A model generated the notes under the pieces. It saw only the letters and a program-made list of their open reading frames with translations. It searched no databases and was not told the origin of the DNA. DNA of 64,000 nucleotides from Sepiola atlantica (Eukaryota > Mollusca > Cephalopoda > Sepiida > Sepiolidae): positions 19,645,274 through 19,709,273 of the forward strand of contig OY744537.1 in NCBI GenBank assembly GCA_963556195.1, read 5' to 3'. The translations under genes and the position numbers were made by a program. This document shows positions 1-10,569 of this stretch, in pieces. Numbering within the stretch: the stretch's first letter is position 1; each line of letters opens with the position of its first letter.

Positions 1-1900
1 CAACGAGTGGTAATAAAATGTTCAATTAATTTTAAGTGTTTTCTAGTTCAAAGGAAGGTGGTTATATAGAACATGTTCAAATGTATGTAATTAATATTAA
101 GTAAACTTATTGATGTGAGTTTTGAGAGCTGAGGTAAATACATGTTAACCTACTGAGAAAATTTGTTTTTTTTAAACTCTGAAGTTTTATTTATTCTATT
201 TTAGTTTTGTAAGAAAGAGTTATAAATTTCATATGATTGCAAACACGTGCACAGTTATCCAATTGGTTATAAGTGTCTGCTTTTACTTTCGACTTGTTAT
301 CAAGTGTTTACTTTCTACAAGGGAGACGGTGAAAGTGAGAAAAGGAATTGAACATGACAAATTCAAATCGTATCGAATCTATAGTGGTCATTTGGGAACA
401 GTACAAACCCACAATTTCCACAAATCCTAGAGTTAGAATAGCAACTAACGTTCAATAAATCATATACAATAGGCATTAAACACCCCAAAAAGGTTCATCT
501 ATTATATAAAGGAAAGTCGGATTTTCTGTGTGTCTGGCATGATGTAAGAAACTACACAAGATACGCTAAAAAACTTTGCATCATTGGATTCGATGTGGAT
601 CCGAGTAAGTTATATAAAAAAAACTACTTTAATATTCTTATGCAGGGAATCAGATTCGTGCAGGGATAAGTCAGAAATTTTTAATGCAACAAAAAGTACC
701 TGTTTTCAATTGTTTTAAAAATGGTTCTAGCAGAACATTTTATTTACGTCAAATTTGCCACAGTGGCAAAAGAGAAAGTAAGTAAGTAAGAGAGAGAGAG
801 AGAGAGAGGGATTATTATTTCTAATTGTCTGCTCAGAAAGAGACAAAACTAAAATGCCTGTCATTCTTTCTTTCTTTTTTCACGTTTGAAATACTATTGT
901 TGGGTCTGTGTTTGCGCCAGCCATATATAAAAAGGAAAGATGTCACACACTCGTCCTAAGAGGTAGTCGGAGGGAGAGGTATGTACAAAGCGTAATATGA
1001 GTGAGTGAGTGAGAGGTTTTAAAACGAATAGGTTACACACACTTAAAAAAAAAAAAAAAAATTATAATTTCTTTACCAGCACGCCGGGCAACGCCGAGTA
1101 GTTGTTAGTAGGTCATAAACCGAATAAACTTTTGCTAATTGTTGCCTAGTGAAATTGTCTTCTACACATCTGATAATATTGTTCAAATCATTTATTGAAT
1201 TCTGTAGGCCTGTCTGCCTTTTTAACACGTTATGATGGCCAGTCTCAGTAAATATTAAAAGCCAAAGAACACTCTGCATCTGACCAGTACTAAATGAACT
1301 GAACAGAGAAAAAAGCGCTTTTGCATTAAATGGAAAATGAAAAAAAAATATTTCTAAGTAAATTGACTGAATTAAATCAAGAGGTTTTAATCCTATTGTA
1401 TAGTTTTATGATCTCAACCATTTAGCACAGCAAATTATACGGTAATGTGGCCAATTTGTTCCAAGTGCTTTATTTTTTTTGTATCTCTTTTATTCGATTT
1501 TTATTTTAATGTTTTTGTGAAAATCACGTGACAATGTTTTTTGTTTTGTTATCATTAGTTTATTTTTGTTCATTCTAAATTGTCACAAATTGTTTGAAGG
1601 AATATCAGTTGCATTGAAGAAGGGGGGGGGAAGAAAATATATGGAAGAACTAAAGCTGGTAATCTATTATATAAAGGAAAGTTGTCTGTCTGTGTGTCAA
1701 GCTAAAAGTAAAAAAAACAACAAAAAAAAACTATACAAGACACACCAATAAAAAAACTGATATATTCTTTTTCACCATTGTCTCAGACAAAATATAGGCA
1801 TATTTTTTTTTATTCATTCCTTTGGGGGTCAACAGAAACAGAATTAGCCAGAAAGGTCGACATTTAAAAAGCGATTTTTTAATTTTATTATATAGTAATT
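1..1900. other. AT-rich, no gene seen
   Basis: I see no coding exon or RNA gene. There is a short (GA)n at 791-807, a (GAGT)n bit near 1000, a poly-A at 1046-1061, and at 1080-1100 the motif CGCCGGGCAACGCCGAGTAG. The core of that motif recurs at about 51400 and 62975 and marks the edge of a dispersed repeat. Confidence 0.6.
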
Positions 1901-1924
1901 AGTCAATGATAGTTTTGCAGTTGC

Positions 1925-1943
1925 GAGAGAGAGAGAGAGAGTA

Positions 1944-1978
<35 letters not shown>

Positions 1979-2651
1979 TATATAGAGAGAGAGAGAGTAA
2001 GATATAGAGAGAGAGAGAGAGTAAGATATAGAGAGAGAGAGAGAGTAAGATATAGAGAGAGAGAGAGAGAGTAAGATATATATATAGAGAGAGAGAGTAA
2101 GATATATATATAGAGAGAGAGAGTAAGATATAGAGAGAGAGAGAGAGTAAGATATATAGAGAGAGAGAGAGTAAGATATAGAGAGAGAGAGAGTAAGATA
2201 TAGAGAGAGAGAGAGAGTAAGATATAGAGAGAGAGAGAGAGTAAGATATATATATATAGAGAGAGTAAGATATAGAGAGAGAGAGAGAGTAAGATATATA
2301 TATAGAGAGAGAGTAAGATATATATATAGAGAGAGAGTAAGATATATATAGAGAGAGAGAGTAAGATATATATATAGAGAGAGAGAGTAAGATATATATA
2401 TATATAGAGAGAGAGAGAGTAAGATATATATATATATATAGAGAGAGAGAGTAAGATATATATATATATAGAGAGAGAGAGAGTAAGATATATATATATA
2501 TAGAGAGAGAGAGAGTAAGATATATATAGAGAGAGAGAGTAAGATATATATATATATAGAGAGAGAGTAAGATATATATATATATAGAGAGAGAGTAAGA
2601 TATATATATATATATAGAGTAAGATATATATATATATATAGAGAGAGTAAG

Positions 2652-2685
<34 letters not shown>

Positions 2686-2689
2686 TAAG

Positions 2690-2723
<34 letters not shown>

Positions 2724-2765
2724 TAAGATATATATATAGAGAGAGAGAGAAAGATATAGATATTA
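1925..2765. repeat. Compound GAGA / GTAAG / TATA tandem array
   Basis: About 840 bases alternate (GA)n, the pentamer GTAAG and (TA)n, repeated more than 30 times with variable run lengths. The blocks near the left are GA-rich and those to the right have longer TA runs. The 300-codon minus-strand open frame (Ser/Leu/Tyr/Ile only) is a by-product of the repeat and not a gene. Confidence 0.95.
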
Positions 2766-3321
2766 AGATATAAATATTACACACACTTTCTATTTTATTA
2801 TCCATGCTCCCCGGGCAACATCAGGTAACTATGTTAATTCACAATAAATCTTTTTTTTTATTTTTTTTTTTAATTTCGCACTAAATAATAGAATAATGAA
2901 GATAATATGAACTGGAACTAAATAATTCCTTGAATATAGTTGAATCTTTAATATATGTGTGTGTGGAAAAACATAAAGAAATAAGGGATAAATGAAGAAC
3001 AAATACAAGAACGGAAATGTGTTGCAAGATACAGTTAAAGTTCTTCCTTTGGTGCAAGATAACAATGGCGTTTGTATAGTGGTAGTATTTGTTGTGTTTG
3101 AAAGGTCTGCACAATTGTTCGTATACACTATTGTGTGTGTGTGACTAGTTAGTAAGAGTATTTTTTCAGTAGTGAACAAGAAAAGTAATAGGTTAATTGA
3201 TAAGAGATTATACAGAAAGAAGAAAGCCAGTCTCGAATTGCTACAGTTCACCAAAGCATCAAACATTTTCATTAATTAAACTAAGATTAGTTGTATCAAA
3301 AGGATTCCTAAAATTATTAAA

Positions 3322-3650
3322 TTAAAGATTCTCATTGGTTCTAAAATATGGTATGGTAGGCCCTCCGTTCAGTCTAGAGAGACTATGGATACCCCTATAA
3401 GTGGCTGGCTGCGCGTGTAAATTATGAAGCAAGGGTTGCGCAATCCCTAACAACACCTCTCCTGAGTCGGCACTGCTTGATTCCAATGGCAAGCAGTTCA
3501 AGACGACTGGAAACAATGCCGAGATAAACAGAGAGCACATACAGCACCTGGTAGTCCCAAATGGTCACCCATTTAATACTGGCCAGGCTCGACGTCGCTT
3601 AACTTCGGTGATCTAACGGGAACCGGTGTGTCAACGTGATTGTACCGTAT
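3322..3650 (-). mobile_element. 5S rRNA-headed SINE (SINE3-like)
   Basis: Read on the minus strand, 3650-3537 matches 5S rRNA over nearly its full length: CACCGGTTCCCGTTAGATCACCG, then GAAGTTAAGCGACGTCGAGCCTGG, then ATGGGTGACC, then the terminal TACCAGGTGCTGT (quoted in pieces). Known 5S internal promoter positions are partly kept. The 5S part continues without a terminator into about 215 bases of GC-richer body (3322-3536) that is not rRNA. A 5S head fused to a non-rRNA body is the SINE3 architecture, so I call a SINE and not a functional 5S gene. Substitutions in otherwise conserved 5S positions also argue against a functional gene. Confidence 0.75.
3537..3650 (-). pseudogene. 5S rRNA-derived head (not a functional 5S gene)
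   Basis: This is the 5S-like part of the SINE above. The match to eukaryotic 5S covers the loop A/helix III block (ATCACCGAAGTTAAG) and the 3' end (TACCAGGTGCTGT), with scattered changes such as TATTAAATGGGTGACC in place of the usual TACTTGGATGGGTGACC. Confidence 0.8.
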
Positions 3651-4344
3651 AAAATATATTCAGTTTGTATTTAAGTAAGTTTGAATGGAAAAGATTATTA
3701 CAGTGAAGTAAAGACCGCTTCCTAACAGAAGGAATCTGATGGATTTCTAAATACAATAAAATAGATTCAAATATTCCTAGACGTTAGGAGCCGGTTTCAC
3801 ACAAAATTCATCATAATATTTTGGTAAGCTATTGGTTTTCTATAAATCCTCTATTATAGATTTCTGATTTCATTATTTTCAGACGTATAGCAACAGCTTT
3901 GTGCATACATTTTATGAGAAAGAAAAAGAATAGAAATGACTAATATATATCCAATCATATTTGTGTATTGAGGTGTATATATTTGATAATATAATAAATT
4001 TCTTATGGATTTGTAAACGAAAACGAAATAGTGTTTTAAAAATTATGAAATTAAATTTATATTTTTAAAATTTATTTATGCCTCCATTGTGATCTTCATA
4101 AAAATATTAAACGCATAATCTTATTTCGACATAAAAAAAGCATTGTTTCATAAGTTTTATTTGTTTTTCCTTTATTCAACACTTTGTTATAATTTCCATT
4201 CTTTTTAAAATTTCATTGAAAAATCTCCAAATACTGTCCATGCAATATGTTCTTTATACTGTAATTACAAAATCGGTTAATAAACAAATAACAAAAAAGA
4301 ACGTAAAAAAAAAAATATACTTAGATTATGTTTCACAATTTTTG

Positions 4345-4682
4345 ATATGAGGATTTGGATTATTCAGACAACTATTCTTATCTTGGTTGTTATTTTCACA
4401 ACGTTTTTGCCGATGTAACCTCTAACCTTCTTCAGGTGCATTTTTTTCGAACTTGGGAATCTATATGGAACTTTGAACTAAGCTATTTATTTATCTACCC
4501 CCGTGAATTAAATAAAAGGTCGAGTATGAAATTCCATATAGATTCCCCGAGTTTGACTATTAGGTTTCCGACTTCAGAAAGATGCACATGAAGAAGGCTG
4601 AAGGTTACATCGACCGGAATGTTGTGAAAATAACAACCAATAGTAGTTATGAGAATAGTAGTTTGAATAATCCAAATTATTT
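4345..4682. repeat. Foldback repeat, CTGAAGAAGG family copy 1
   Basis: The ends are inverted: TTTGGATTATTCAGACAACT at 4354 is mirrored by AATAATCCAAAT near 4676, and GATGTAACCTCTAACCTTCT at 4414 is mirrored by AGAAGGCTGAAGGTTACATC near 4592. The middle pairs less well. Related copies are at 25245, 30875, 44780, 49497 and 60330. Confidence 0.75.
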
Positions 4683-5025
4683 ACAATAGTAACATTCTTG
4701 ACATGCTCTTACAACTTGTATCAGTAATTAATTACTGTCTCGGTAAAGAAACTCCAATGTTTATTGGGGTGAGTGATCAAATCATGTGTTCTTTCTGAAA
4801 TATTAAAAAGAAAATTGTCCATGCCTGTTTAAAAATTTAACGGATTCAATTAGATCATCCTACATTCTGAAAGCGTTTTTTCCTCAGGTGTATGTAGTCA
4901 GTTCAAAACTGAACACAATAAATCAAATAAAGGGTTCAGTTTAAAATTTCCAGAAGTTTACACCAGAGGCCACAATGACCAAAATGTTGTAAACATGATG
5001 AGTACAAAAATTGTAAATAACATTA

Positions 5026-5520
5026 TTCTGGTCAAGAAGGATTAAAAATAAAAATAAAAATAAATTAAATGCCTATATACTTTTGAAAAAGGCGTATAAT
5101 GCTGAAAAATCTCAAGGCTTTAAAATGAATAAATTTATTTAAAAAAAAAACAAAAAAAAAACGCATTGTTTTGGTCTTCAAAAATATTCTTCTAATTGTT
5201 ATTCCATCAACGTTTCAAGTGTGGACTTCTTTATTATTCAACAATACGTAACCACGTGTCACACCGGCATTCAAATACCAACCGTGATAACATCAGGATG
5301 AATTCTCATCTTGGCCGCGACAATATGTCCTGGTCAAGAAGGATTAAAAAAAAATTTTTAAAAAAAGAAAAAAAAAAAAAAAAGAAAAAAAGGAATTAAA
5401 TGTCTGTATACTTTTAACAAAGGCTTAATATGCTGAAAGATCTCAAGACTTGAAAATAAATAAATACATTTATTTAGAAAAAAAACATTGTTTTGGTTTT
5501 CAAAAATATTCTTCTAATGT
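5026..5520 (+). repeat. Two-unit tandem duplication next to the PH exon
   Basis: The block 5026-5195 (CTGGTCAAGAAGGATTAAAA ... CAAAAATATTCTTCTAAT) is repeated at 5330-5518 about 304 bases later with roughly 85-90% identity by eye. The second unit ends about 70 bases before the PH exon acceptor. Poly-A tracts inside each unit vary in length. Confidence 0.8.
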
Positions 5521-5591
5521 AAATAACATTTTTCCTTTTTTATTTTTGCGCATTTTTTGCTGAATTACAATCTTACTTTAATTTGTTTCAG

Positions 5592-5718
5592 GTCTGAAGG
5601 GAAGATTTATTCTTTGGATGCTTCAAATCGGGTGAATATGATGTACTGGTTACAAGCCTTACAGAAAAAGAGACGGAAATACAGTGAAACAAGAGCTGCC
5701 AAAGACCCTGTCAGACAG
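5592..5718 (+). CDS. Internal exon: C-terminal part of a PH domain (TBC1D2-like gene, tentative)
   Basis: This exon follows a clear acceptor (pyrimidine tract ending TTTGTTTCAG) and ends at CAG|GTAAAC. It has one base completing a split codon, then 42 open codons. The peptide contains EGKIYSLDASNRVNMMYWLQ followed by ALQKKRRKY, which looks like the last beta strand and the C-terminal amphipathic helix of a pleckstrin-homology domain, with the conserved Trp at about residue 19. PH domains bind phosphoinositides or protein partners at membranes. The MMYWLQ-LQ-KR pattern resembles TBC1D2/TBC1D2B (Rab GAPs with N-terminal PH, coiled coil and C-terminal TBC), but no TBC domain is in the window, so the gene name is only a candidate. 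The first part of the PH domain must lie upstream, because the exon begins in phase 2. It ends in phase 0, compatible with the exons at 9857 and 31340. Another PH protein is possible. Confidence 0.82.
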
Positions 5719-6480
5719 GTAAACAACTATCTAGTTTTTGAGACTTTTTTTTTTTTTTTTCAAACCTTTCTAACATGTTTATATCATTTCAATAAAATTT
5801 AAAAATTAACTTTTTTTTCTTTTTCTGTAATTCTTATATTATTTAAATATTGCTATATAATTAATGGATACATATACAAATATTTTAATTTTAGAGATAA
5901 AATTAAAAGTAGACATCATTGATTTGAGACATTTTGGGATATGCAATCTAAGCCCACTGATTATGATCACGAATAATGCTATAAGCCAACTATTGCTTTT
6001 TTTATTTATTTAATGCTGTTTTTTTTTAATTTTTAGAAATCTTTTTCAAATAATTAAAAAAAATATTCTTAAATAAAAACTAAAAAAACTATTCTAAATC
6101 TTTATTTTTAATCTTAAAATTTAATTAACAGAATATAAATCTTATTTTAATCTTTAAAAATTTTATTTTTTTACTTTATAATTATAGTATATTACATATA
6201 TTATTTTGATTGTCATTTCTTTACAAAAGGCCATTCCTACAAGATTGCACTGCCTAATTGTATGTACACATATTTTCTTTTGAGGATATGACACGAGATA
6301 ACTTGACTTTCATTTGTTCATACCTATGTCCTTCCCAATTAGTTGCTGCCATAGGATGTCATGTGGCTGAATAGATTAGCTGATATGACACCACACACAT
6401 AGTTAGGCTGAAATGGGTTGGGGTTGTTCGACATGGACTACTTCCGTAGAACATGCCTCAAGTTGGAGTACTGTAGTCAC
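5719..6480. other. Intron start, AT-rich, nothing recognised
   Basis: This is intronic sequence behind the PH exon donor. It holds poly-T, and weak direct repeats of ATTTTTAATCTT-like words at 6060-6180. I see no exon. Confidence 0.5.
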
Positions 6481-6861
6481 CTTTACTCAAATCTCCCACA
6501 GCCATCATAAATTACTTTAATTACTTTAAAGTGGCCCTCTCCCACTCCTGCACATTCATTTAAAAAGGACGTTCAGGTTATTTTTCACAGCATCCTTAAA
6601 AAACGTCTACTTGTGTCTTGGACGTTTACCATGCTGCAGTTCAACATAAAGCAATGCACGATTTTTACACACTAAACTTCGTTTTGATGATGATAGCCCT
6701 GTTTGACCACACATTTTTCAAGCCTACCAAAGGCATTGCTGGCAGTTTTTACTTCTTAAATGTATTTCAGGGTCAAAGGATTTATCTCGGGAGAAAGTGC
6801 TGTCTGGATATTTGAAGAAGTCAATTACACTTGATCTGACGTAGATGTTAGGTTTAATATA

Positions 6862-7085
6862 CTAATGTCCTGGTGGTGTGATGAGCATTACCTTAGTTTT
6901 CTCCAGATTGATGGTGAGTCCAAAGGTAGGGCACACTGTGGGCAATGAAGTTTTCATCATAAACATAGTGGAACTACCACACAAGGGTTTGGAAAGAATT
7001 AGACTTTGCATTAAAGTGGTTGAAGATCTGGGAAATATATGAGAACACTGATAATATAGTCCGGAAAAGCACAGAAGAGGGTTAT
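6862..7085 (-). pseudogene. LINE reverse transcriptase fragment
   Basis: On the minus strand the peptide ends FGLTINLEKTKVMLITPPGH, the conserved strand after the YADD box in non-LTR reverse transcriptases (usual form FGL-I---KT-VM). Upstream residues (MFMMKTSLPTVCPT) are a degraded version of the preceding helix. The open frame runs on into a tRNA SINE, so the N-terminal part of the 132-residue frame is not LINE. This is a dead fragment of an interspersed element inside the intron. Confidence 0.6.
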
Positions 7086-7144
7086 CGCAAAGTATATGGA
7101 GAACAATGTCAGTCCAAGGAAAGGATGTCATTGATGGATACTCG

Positions 7145-7295
7145 TTCAGCATTGAGGTGATCGTGGTTAAGTGGATAATGACGCGGACTGACGACCTGGG
7201 TGTGCCAAGTTCGAATCCAGTTGGTTCCATAGAATCACTTTCACTTAGGGATGTTGGCAACCTTCACGTGGTCCCTCCTGCAAAAATGCCAACAA
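7145..7295 (+). mobile_element. tRNA-derived SINE
   Basis: GTGATCGTGGTTAAGTGG looks like a tRNA 5' half with an A box (TGGTTAAGTGG), and AAGTTCGAATCC at 7208-7219 is a good B box. The distance between them is tRNA-like with a variable arm. A non-tRNA tail follows (CACTTAGGGATGTTGGCAAC...). A free tRNA gene is unlikely because the acceptor ends do not pair. Confidence 0.65.
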
Positions 7296-7917
7296 CAAAA
7301 TCAACAAAGTTGTACCGTGTTGATTCATACGAAAAAAAAGTTTACGGATCATGCTGAAATAATAACGTTATTATTTAGAAACCCATTCTTAACATGGGGA
7401 GGGGGGGGGCTTTGTTAACCATTCTGTACTTTCACCTAACAATTTAATAAACAAATGATACCGTAAAAATTGAATTTAATTCGAAAACCTTATCAAAAAA
7501 ATAGCACGGTCCATAAATTCCAGAAGTATCAAAGATTGTGCTATGACCAGATCTAAAACCGCTCTGGCATTGTGGGATAACTGAGAGACACACCCCACCT
7601 AGTGAGCGAGTTAAGCAACAACTTTGAAAAAAACTTTTCTCACTGCTTCAAGAAACCTTTTATCTCGATAATTTCCACAGACTGATTGTGTTCCTTTCTC
7701 TTTGTATAGTGAGATCAGAATCACATTTATCCAGTCCTTGGGAACAGGGGCACCAACCAAGACACCAGATATCAGAGGGTCTTCTGTAGTGATTTTGTCA
7801 CCCCTATAATAGAGAACCTTAGCAGGGATGCCATCAGCCTCTAATTTTAGTGAGATTTAAACTATAACTGACAGGAAATTATATTGATTGAGCTTAATTC
7901 CCCAAAATTAAATTTTT
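7296..7917. other. Unassigned intronic stretch
   Basis: This stretch has moderate GC and is partly complex sequence (7540-7860), perhaps the remains of a retroelement, but no frame or motif could be recognised. There is a G run at 7397-7410. Confidence 0.4.
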
Positions 7918-9545
7918 TTTAAAGCCCATAACTTCAGTTGTGTAATCTCTATTTTCACACTTTTTTACTATATTTGTATGCTTTTCATTAGTTTAAAGTA
8001 TTTTTTTTTTAGTCGGTTCTCTTGAACTTATTAAAGGTTCCAAGTGTTGAAAGGTGTATGTTTTTTTTTTATTATGAACCTTGCTTCATAATGCTGAAAA
8101 ATGTATAGAAGCACAGAAGTGTAAGAATGATAATATCTCTAGTATGTATGAAAGGTGTATGTTTTTTTTATTATGAACCTTGCTTCATAATGCTGAAAAA
8201 TGTATAGAAGCACAGAAGTGTAAGAATGATAATATCTCTAGTATGTATGAAAGGTGTATGTTTTTTTTATTATGAACCTTGCTTCATAATGCTGAAAAAT
8301 GTATAGAAGCACAGAAGTGTAAGAATGATAATATCTCTAGTATGTATGAAAGGTGTATGTTTTTTTTATTATGAACCTTGCTTCATAATGCTGAAAAATG
8401 TATAGAAGCACAGAAGTGTAAGAATGATAATATCTCTAGTATGTATGAAAGGTGTATGTTTTTTTTATTATGAACCTTGCTTCATAATGCTGAAAAATGT
8501 ATAGAAGCACAGAAGTGTAAGAATGATAATATCTCTAGTATGTATGAAAGGTGTATGTTTTTTTTATTATGAACCTTGCTTCATAATGCTGAAAAATGTA
8601 TAGAAGCACAGAAGTGTAAGAATGATAATATCTCTAGTATGTATGAAAGGTGTATGTTTTTTTTATTATGAACCTTGCTTCATAATGCTGAAAAATGTAT
8701 AGAAGCACAGAAGTGTAAGAATGATAATATCTCTAGTATGTATGAAAGGTGTATGTTTTTTTTATTATGAACCTTGCTTCATAATGCTGAAAAATGTATA
8801 GAAGCACAGAAGTGTAAGAATGATAATATCTCTAGTATGTATGAAAGGTGTATGTTTTTTTTATTATGAACCTTGCTTCATAATGCTGAAAAATGTATAG
8901 AAGCACAGACGTGTAAGAATGATAATATCTCTAGTATGTATGAAAGGTGTATGTTTTTAGGCTTAAAGGAAAGTATTTTTTCTAGAAAAGCATTATTTAT
9001 GCATATATTTGAATATGAAGAAGTGTGTTTGATTATTATGAACCCGGAACGGCTATTCAAGCTAGTAAAGACATGATACTTCACTTGAATAATCTCTGAA
9101 TAAAGTTGATTATGTTTTATCTGCATGTGTCTGAAAATTATAGATACCCAAAACGATGGACATAGAAAGCTGAAATTGGTTAGGAATTATCTTTTCTAAT
9201 CCCATAACTTCAGTTGTGTAATCTCTATTTTCACACACTGTTTTATCATAATAATTAATGTTTTTAATTACTTTGAAGTTTGGTCTTTTGAACTTATTAA
9301 ACGTTCCAAGTGTCAAAATATATGGAAGCACGGAGGTGTTAGAATAGGTGAAATGATAATATCTGTAGCATGTATAAAAGATGTATTTTTTTAGGCATGT
9401 GCTTAAAGAATAGATGTGAATGTAAAGAAATGAGAAAGATTATTACAGAAATGTCCACCATATGAATCTGGAACGATCATTGTTTTTGATTACTTTAAAG
9501 TATTTTTTGAGCCTGGTCTCTTGAACTTATTACAGGTTATAATAA
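7918..9545 (+). repeat. Older repeat block hosting the 99-bp array
   Basis: The left flank (7925-8048, CCCATAACTTCAGTTGTGTA ... CTTGAACTTATTAAAGGTTCC) is repeated with divergence at 9200-9315, followed there by a single degenerate copy of the 99-bp unit (9316-9395). A third partial copy of CTTGAACTTATTA lies at 9522. The single-copy version at 9.3 kb probably shows the ancestral state before the array grew. Confidence 0.8.
8050..8942 (+). repeat. 99-bp tandem satellite, nine units
   Basis: Units start at 8050, 8151, 8250, 8349, 8448, 8547, 8646, 8745 and 8844. All are nearly identical, the first being longer by a T-run difference and the last carrying one A-to-C change (CACAGACGTG). Each unit contains the hairpin ATTATGAA-CCTTGC-TTCATAAT. 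Array boundaries are sharp: the next unit (8943) diverges after GTGTATGTTTTTAGGC. High identity points to recent expansion or ongoing homogenisation. Confidence 0.97.
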
Positions 9546-9856
9546 ATAATAATAATCCGTCTAATAAGTAATATATAAATAGTTGATAAGCCGTAAAACA
9601 GTCTAATAAAACGAAAATTAAAAAAAGAATTAGATCTAAATTTATAACAGTCAAGGATCAGGATTTACTGATCAGTTGTTGTTTTTTTTTTCTCTCCAAT
9701 AATTGATAACTTTTATTTCAGTACTTTTCTGTTTTAAAATGTTTTGTTTCTTTTATTTAGCTAAACATTTGAAAATATAATATTATATATGTTGTATTTA
9801 TTTTATGTAATTAATTTAGTGAATCATTTTCCAACTTATTCACCTACTCTTCACAG

Positions 9857-9877
9857 GTTTGGGTGAATCCAGACCCG
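9857..9877 (+). CDS. Candidate 21-nt microexon of the same gene
   Basis: A pyrimidine-rich tract ending CTCTTCACAG is followed by 21 bases coding VWVNPDP and then a donor GTAATT. The length is a multiple of three and the phase is 0 at both ends. The preceding exon ends in phase 0 and the exon at 31340 starts in phase 0, so inclusion or skipping keeps the frame. No family knowledge supports this peptide; the evidence is only splice signals and phase. A chance acceptor-donor pair in a 25.6-kb intron is quite possible. Confidence 0.3.
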
Positions 9878-10091
9878 GTAATTTCTTTTATAAATATTTT
9901 TTCTTTCTGCAAATTTCTTTTCTTCTCTCTTATTTCATCAGCATTCTTAATTTTTAATGGGAAAAAAAATTCAACATTTTTGCTTGTTAATTATGGAAAC
10001 TTTTTACTTTTTATTCTAACCTTTCCTACTAACAAGAGCTTGCTTGGCTTCTGTTAACTATATTGATACCTATCTGTGGATATATATATAT

Positions 10092-10280
10092 ATAAAATAT
10101 TTGTTATTGTTTATTATCTATGTACGTATACGTTTCATCCCTTTTCAATCGAGACTCATCAGCATAGAGATATGACTATTCACTACCGGTCGTACGATTC
10201 CTAACCCTGGATTACAAGTATTTTTCAACTTAAATCCAACGTCGCTAACCGCGCGGTCAATATTTGAATAGCCGATAAAC
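10092..10280 (-). mobile_element. Hammerhead-bearing tRNA SINE, copy 1
   Basis: Read on the minus strand the element has a tRNA-like head with an A-box-like GACCGCGCGGTTAGCG near 10255 and a degenerate B box (GGTTAGGAATC near 10200), then a hammerhead ribozyme (10168-10117), then an AT-rich tail. It is a near duplicate of 10418-10580. In Schistosoma, the SINE-like Sm-alpha family is known to join a Pol III promoter and a hammerhead; this has the same layout but a different sequence. Confidence 0.8.
10117..10168 (-). ncRNA. Hammerhead ribozyme, copy 1 (one stem II pair weakened)
   Basis: On the minus strand: stem I TCTATG, core CTGATGA, stem II GTCTC/GGGAT, core GAAA, stem III ACG-TATA-CGT, cleavage base A, then CATAGA pairing back to stem I. 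It differs from copy 2 by a change at the pair next to GAAA, giving G-U where G-C is expected. This should lower but perhaps not abolish self-cleavage. Predicted cut is between 10123 and 10122 on the minus strand. Confidence 0.82.
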
Positions 10281-10417
10281 AATGATAATTTAACACATTT
10301 AAAAGCGGCTTGATGTCCAGGCATTCTACTTCTATTAAAGAAGGAATGATGCATTATGAAGCAAGTGACGTCATACTGTGTTTGTACTACCATTAGAGTG
10401 CTCTACTTATTTTACGA

Positions 10418-10569
10418 GGAGCGACAAATATAAAATATTTGTTATTGTTTATTATCTATGTACGTATACGTTTCGTCCCTTTTCAATCGAGACTCATCAG
10501 CATAGAGATATGACTATTCACTACCGGTCGTACGATTCGAAACCCTGGATTACAAGTATTTTTCAACTT

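Noticed and set aside
1903..2805. 300-codon minus-strand open frame
   Set aside because: It is made only of Ser, Leu, Tyr, Ile, Thr from the GA/TA/GTAAG array.
3537..3650. Functional 5S rRNA gene
   Set aside because: Many substitutions and no terminator; it continues into a SINE body.
7145..7220. True tRNA gene
   Set aside because: A and B boxes are present but acceptor ends do not pair and a SINE tail follows. The same holds for 12787, 23173 and 25430.
8050..8942. CRISPR-like array
   Set aside because: There are no unique spacers; whole 99-bp units are identical, and the context is animal intronic DNA.
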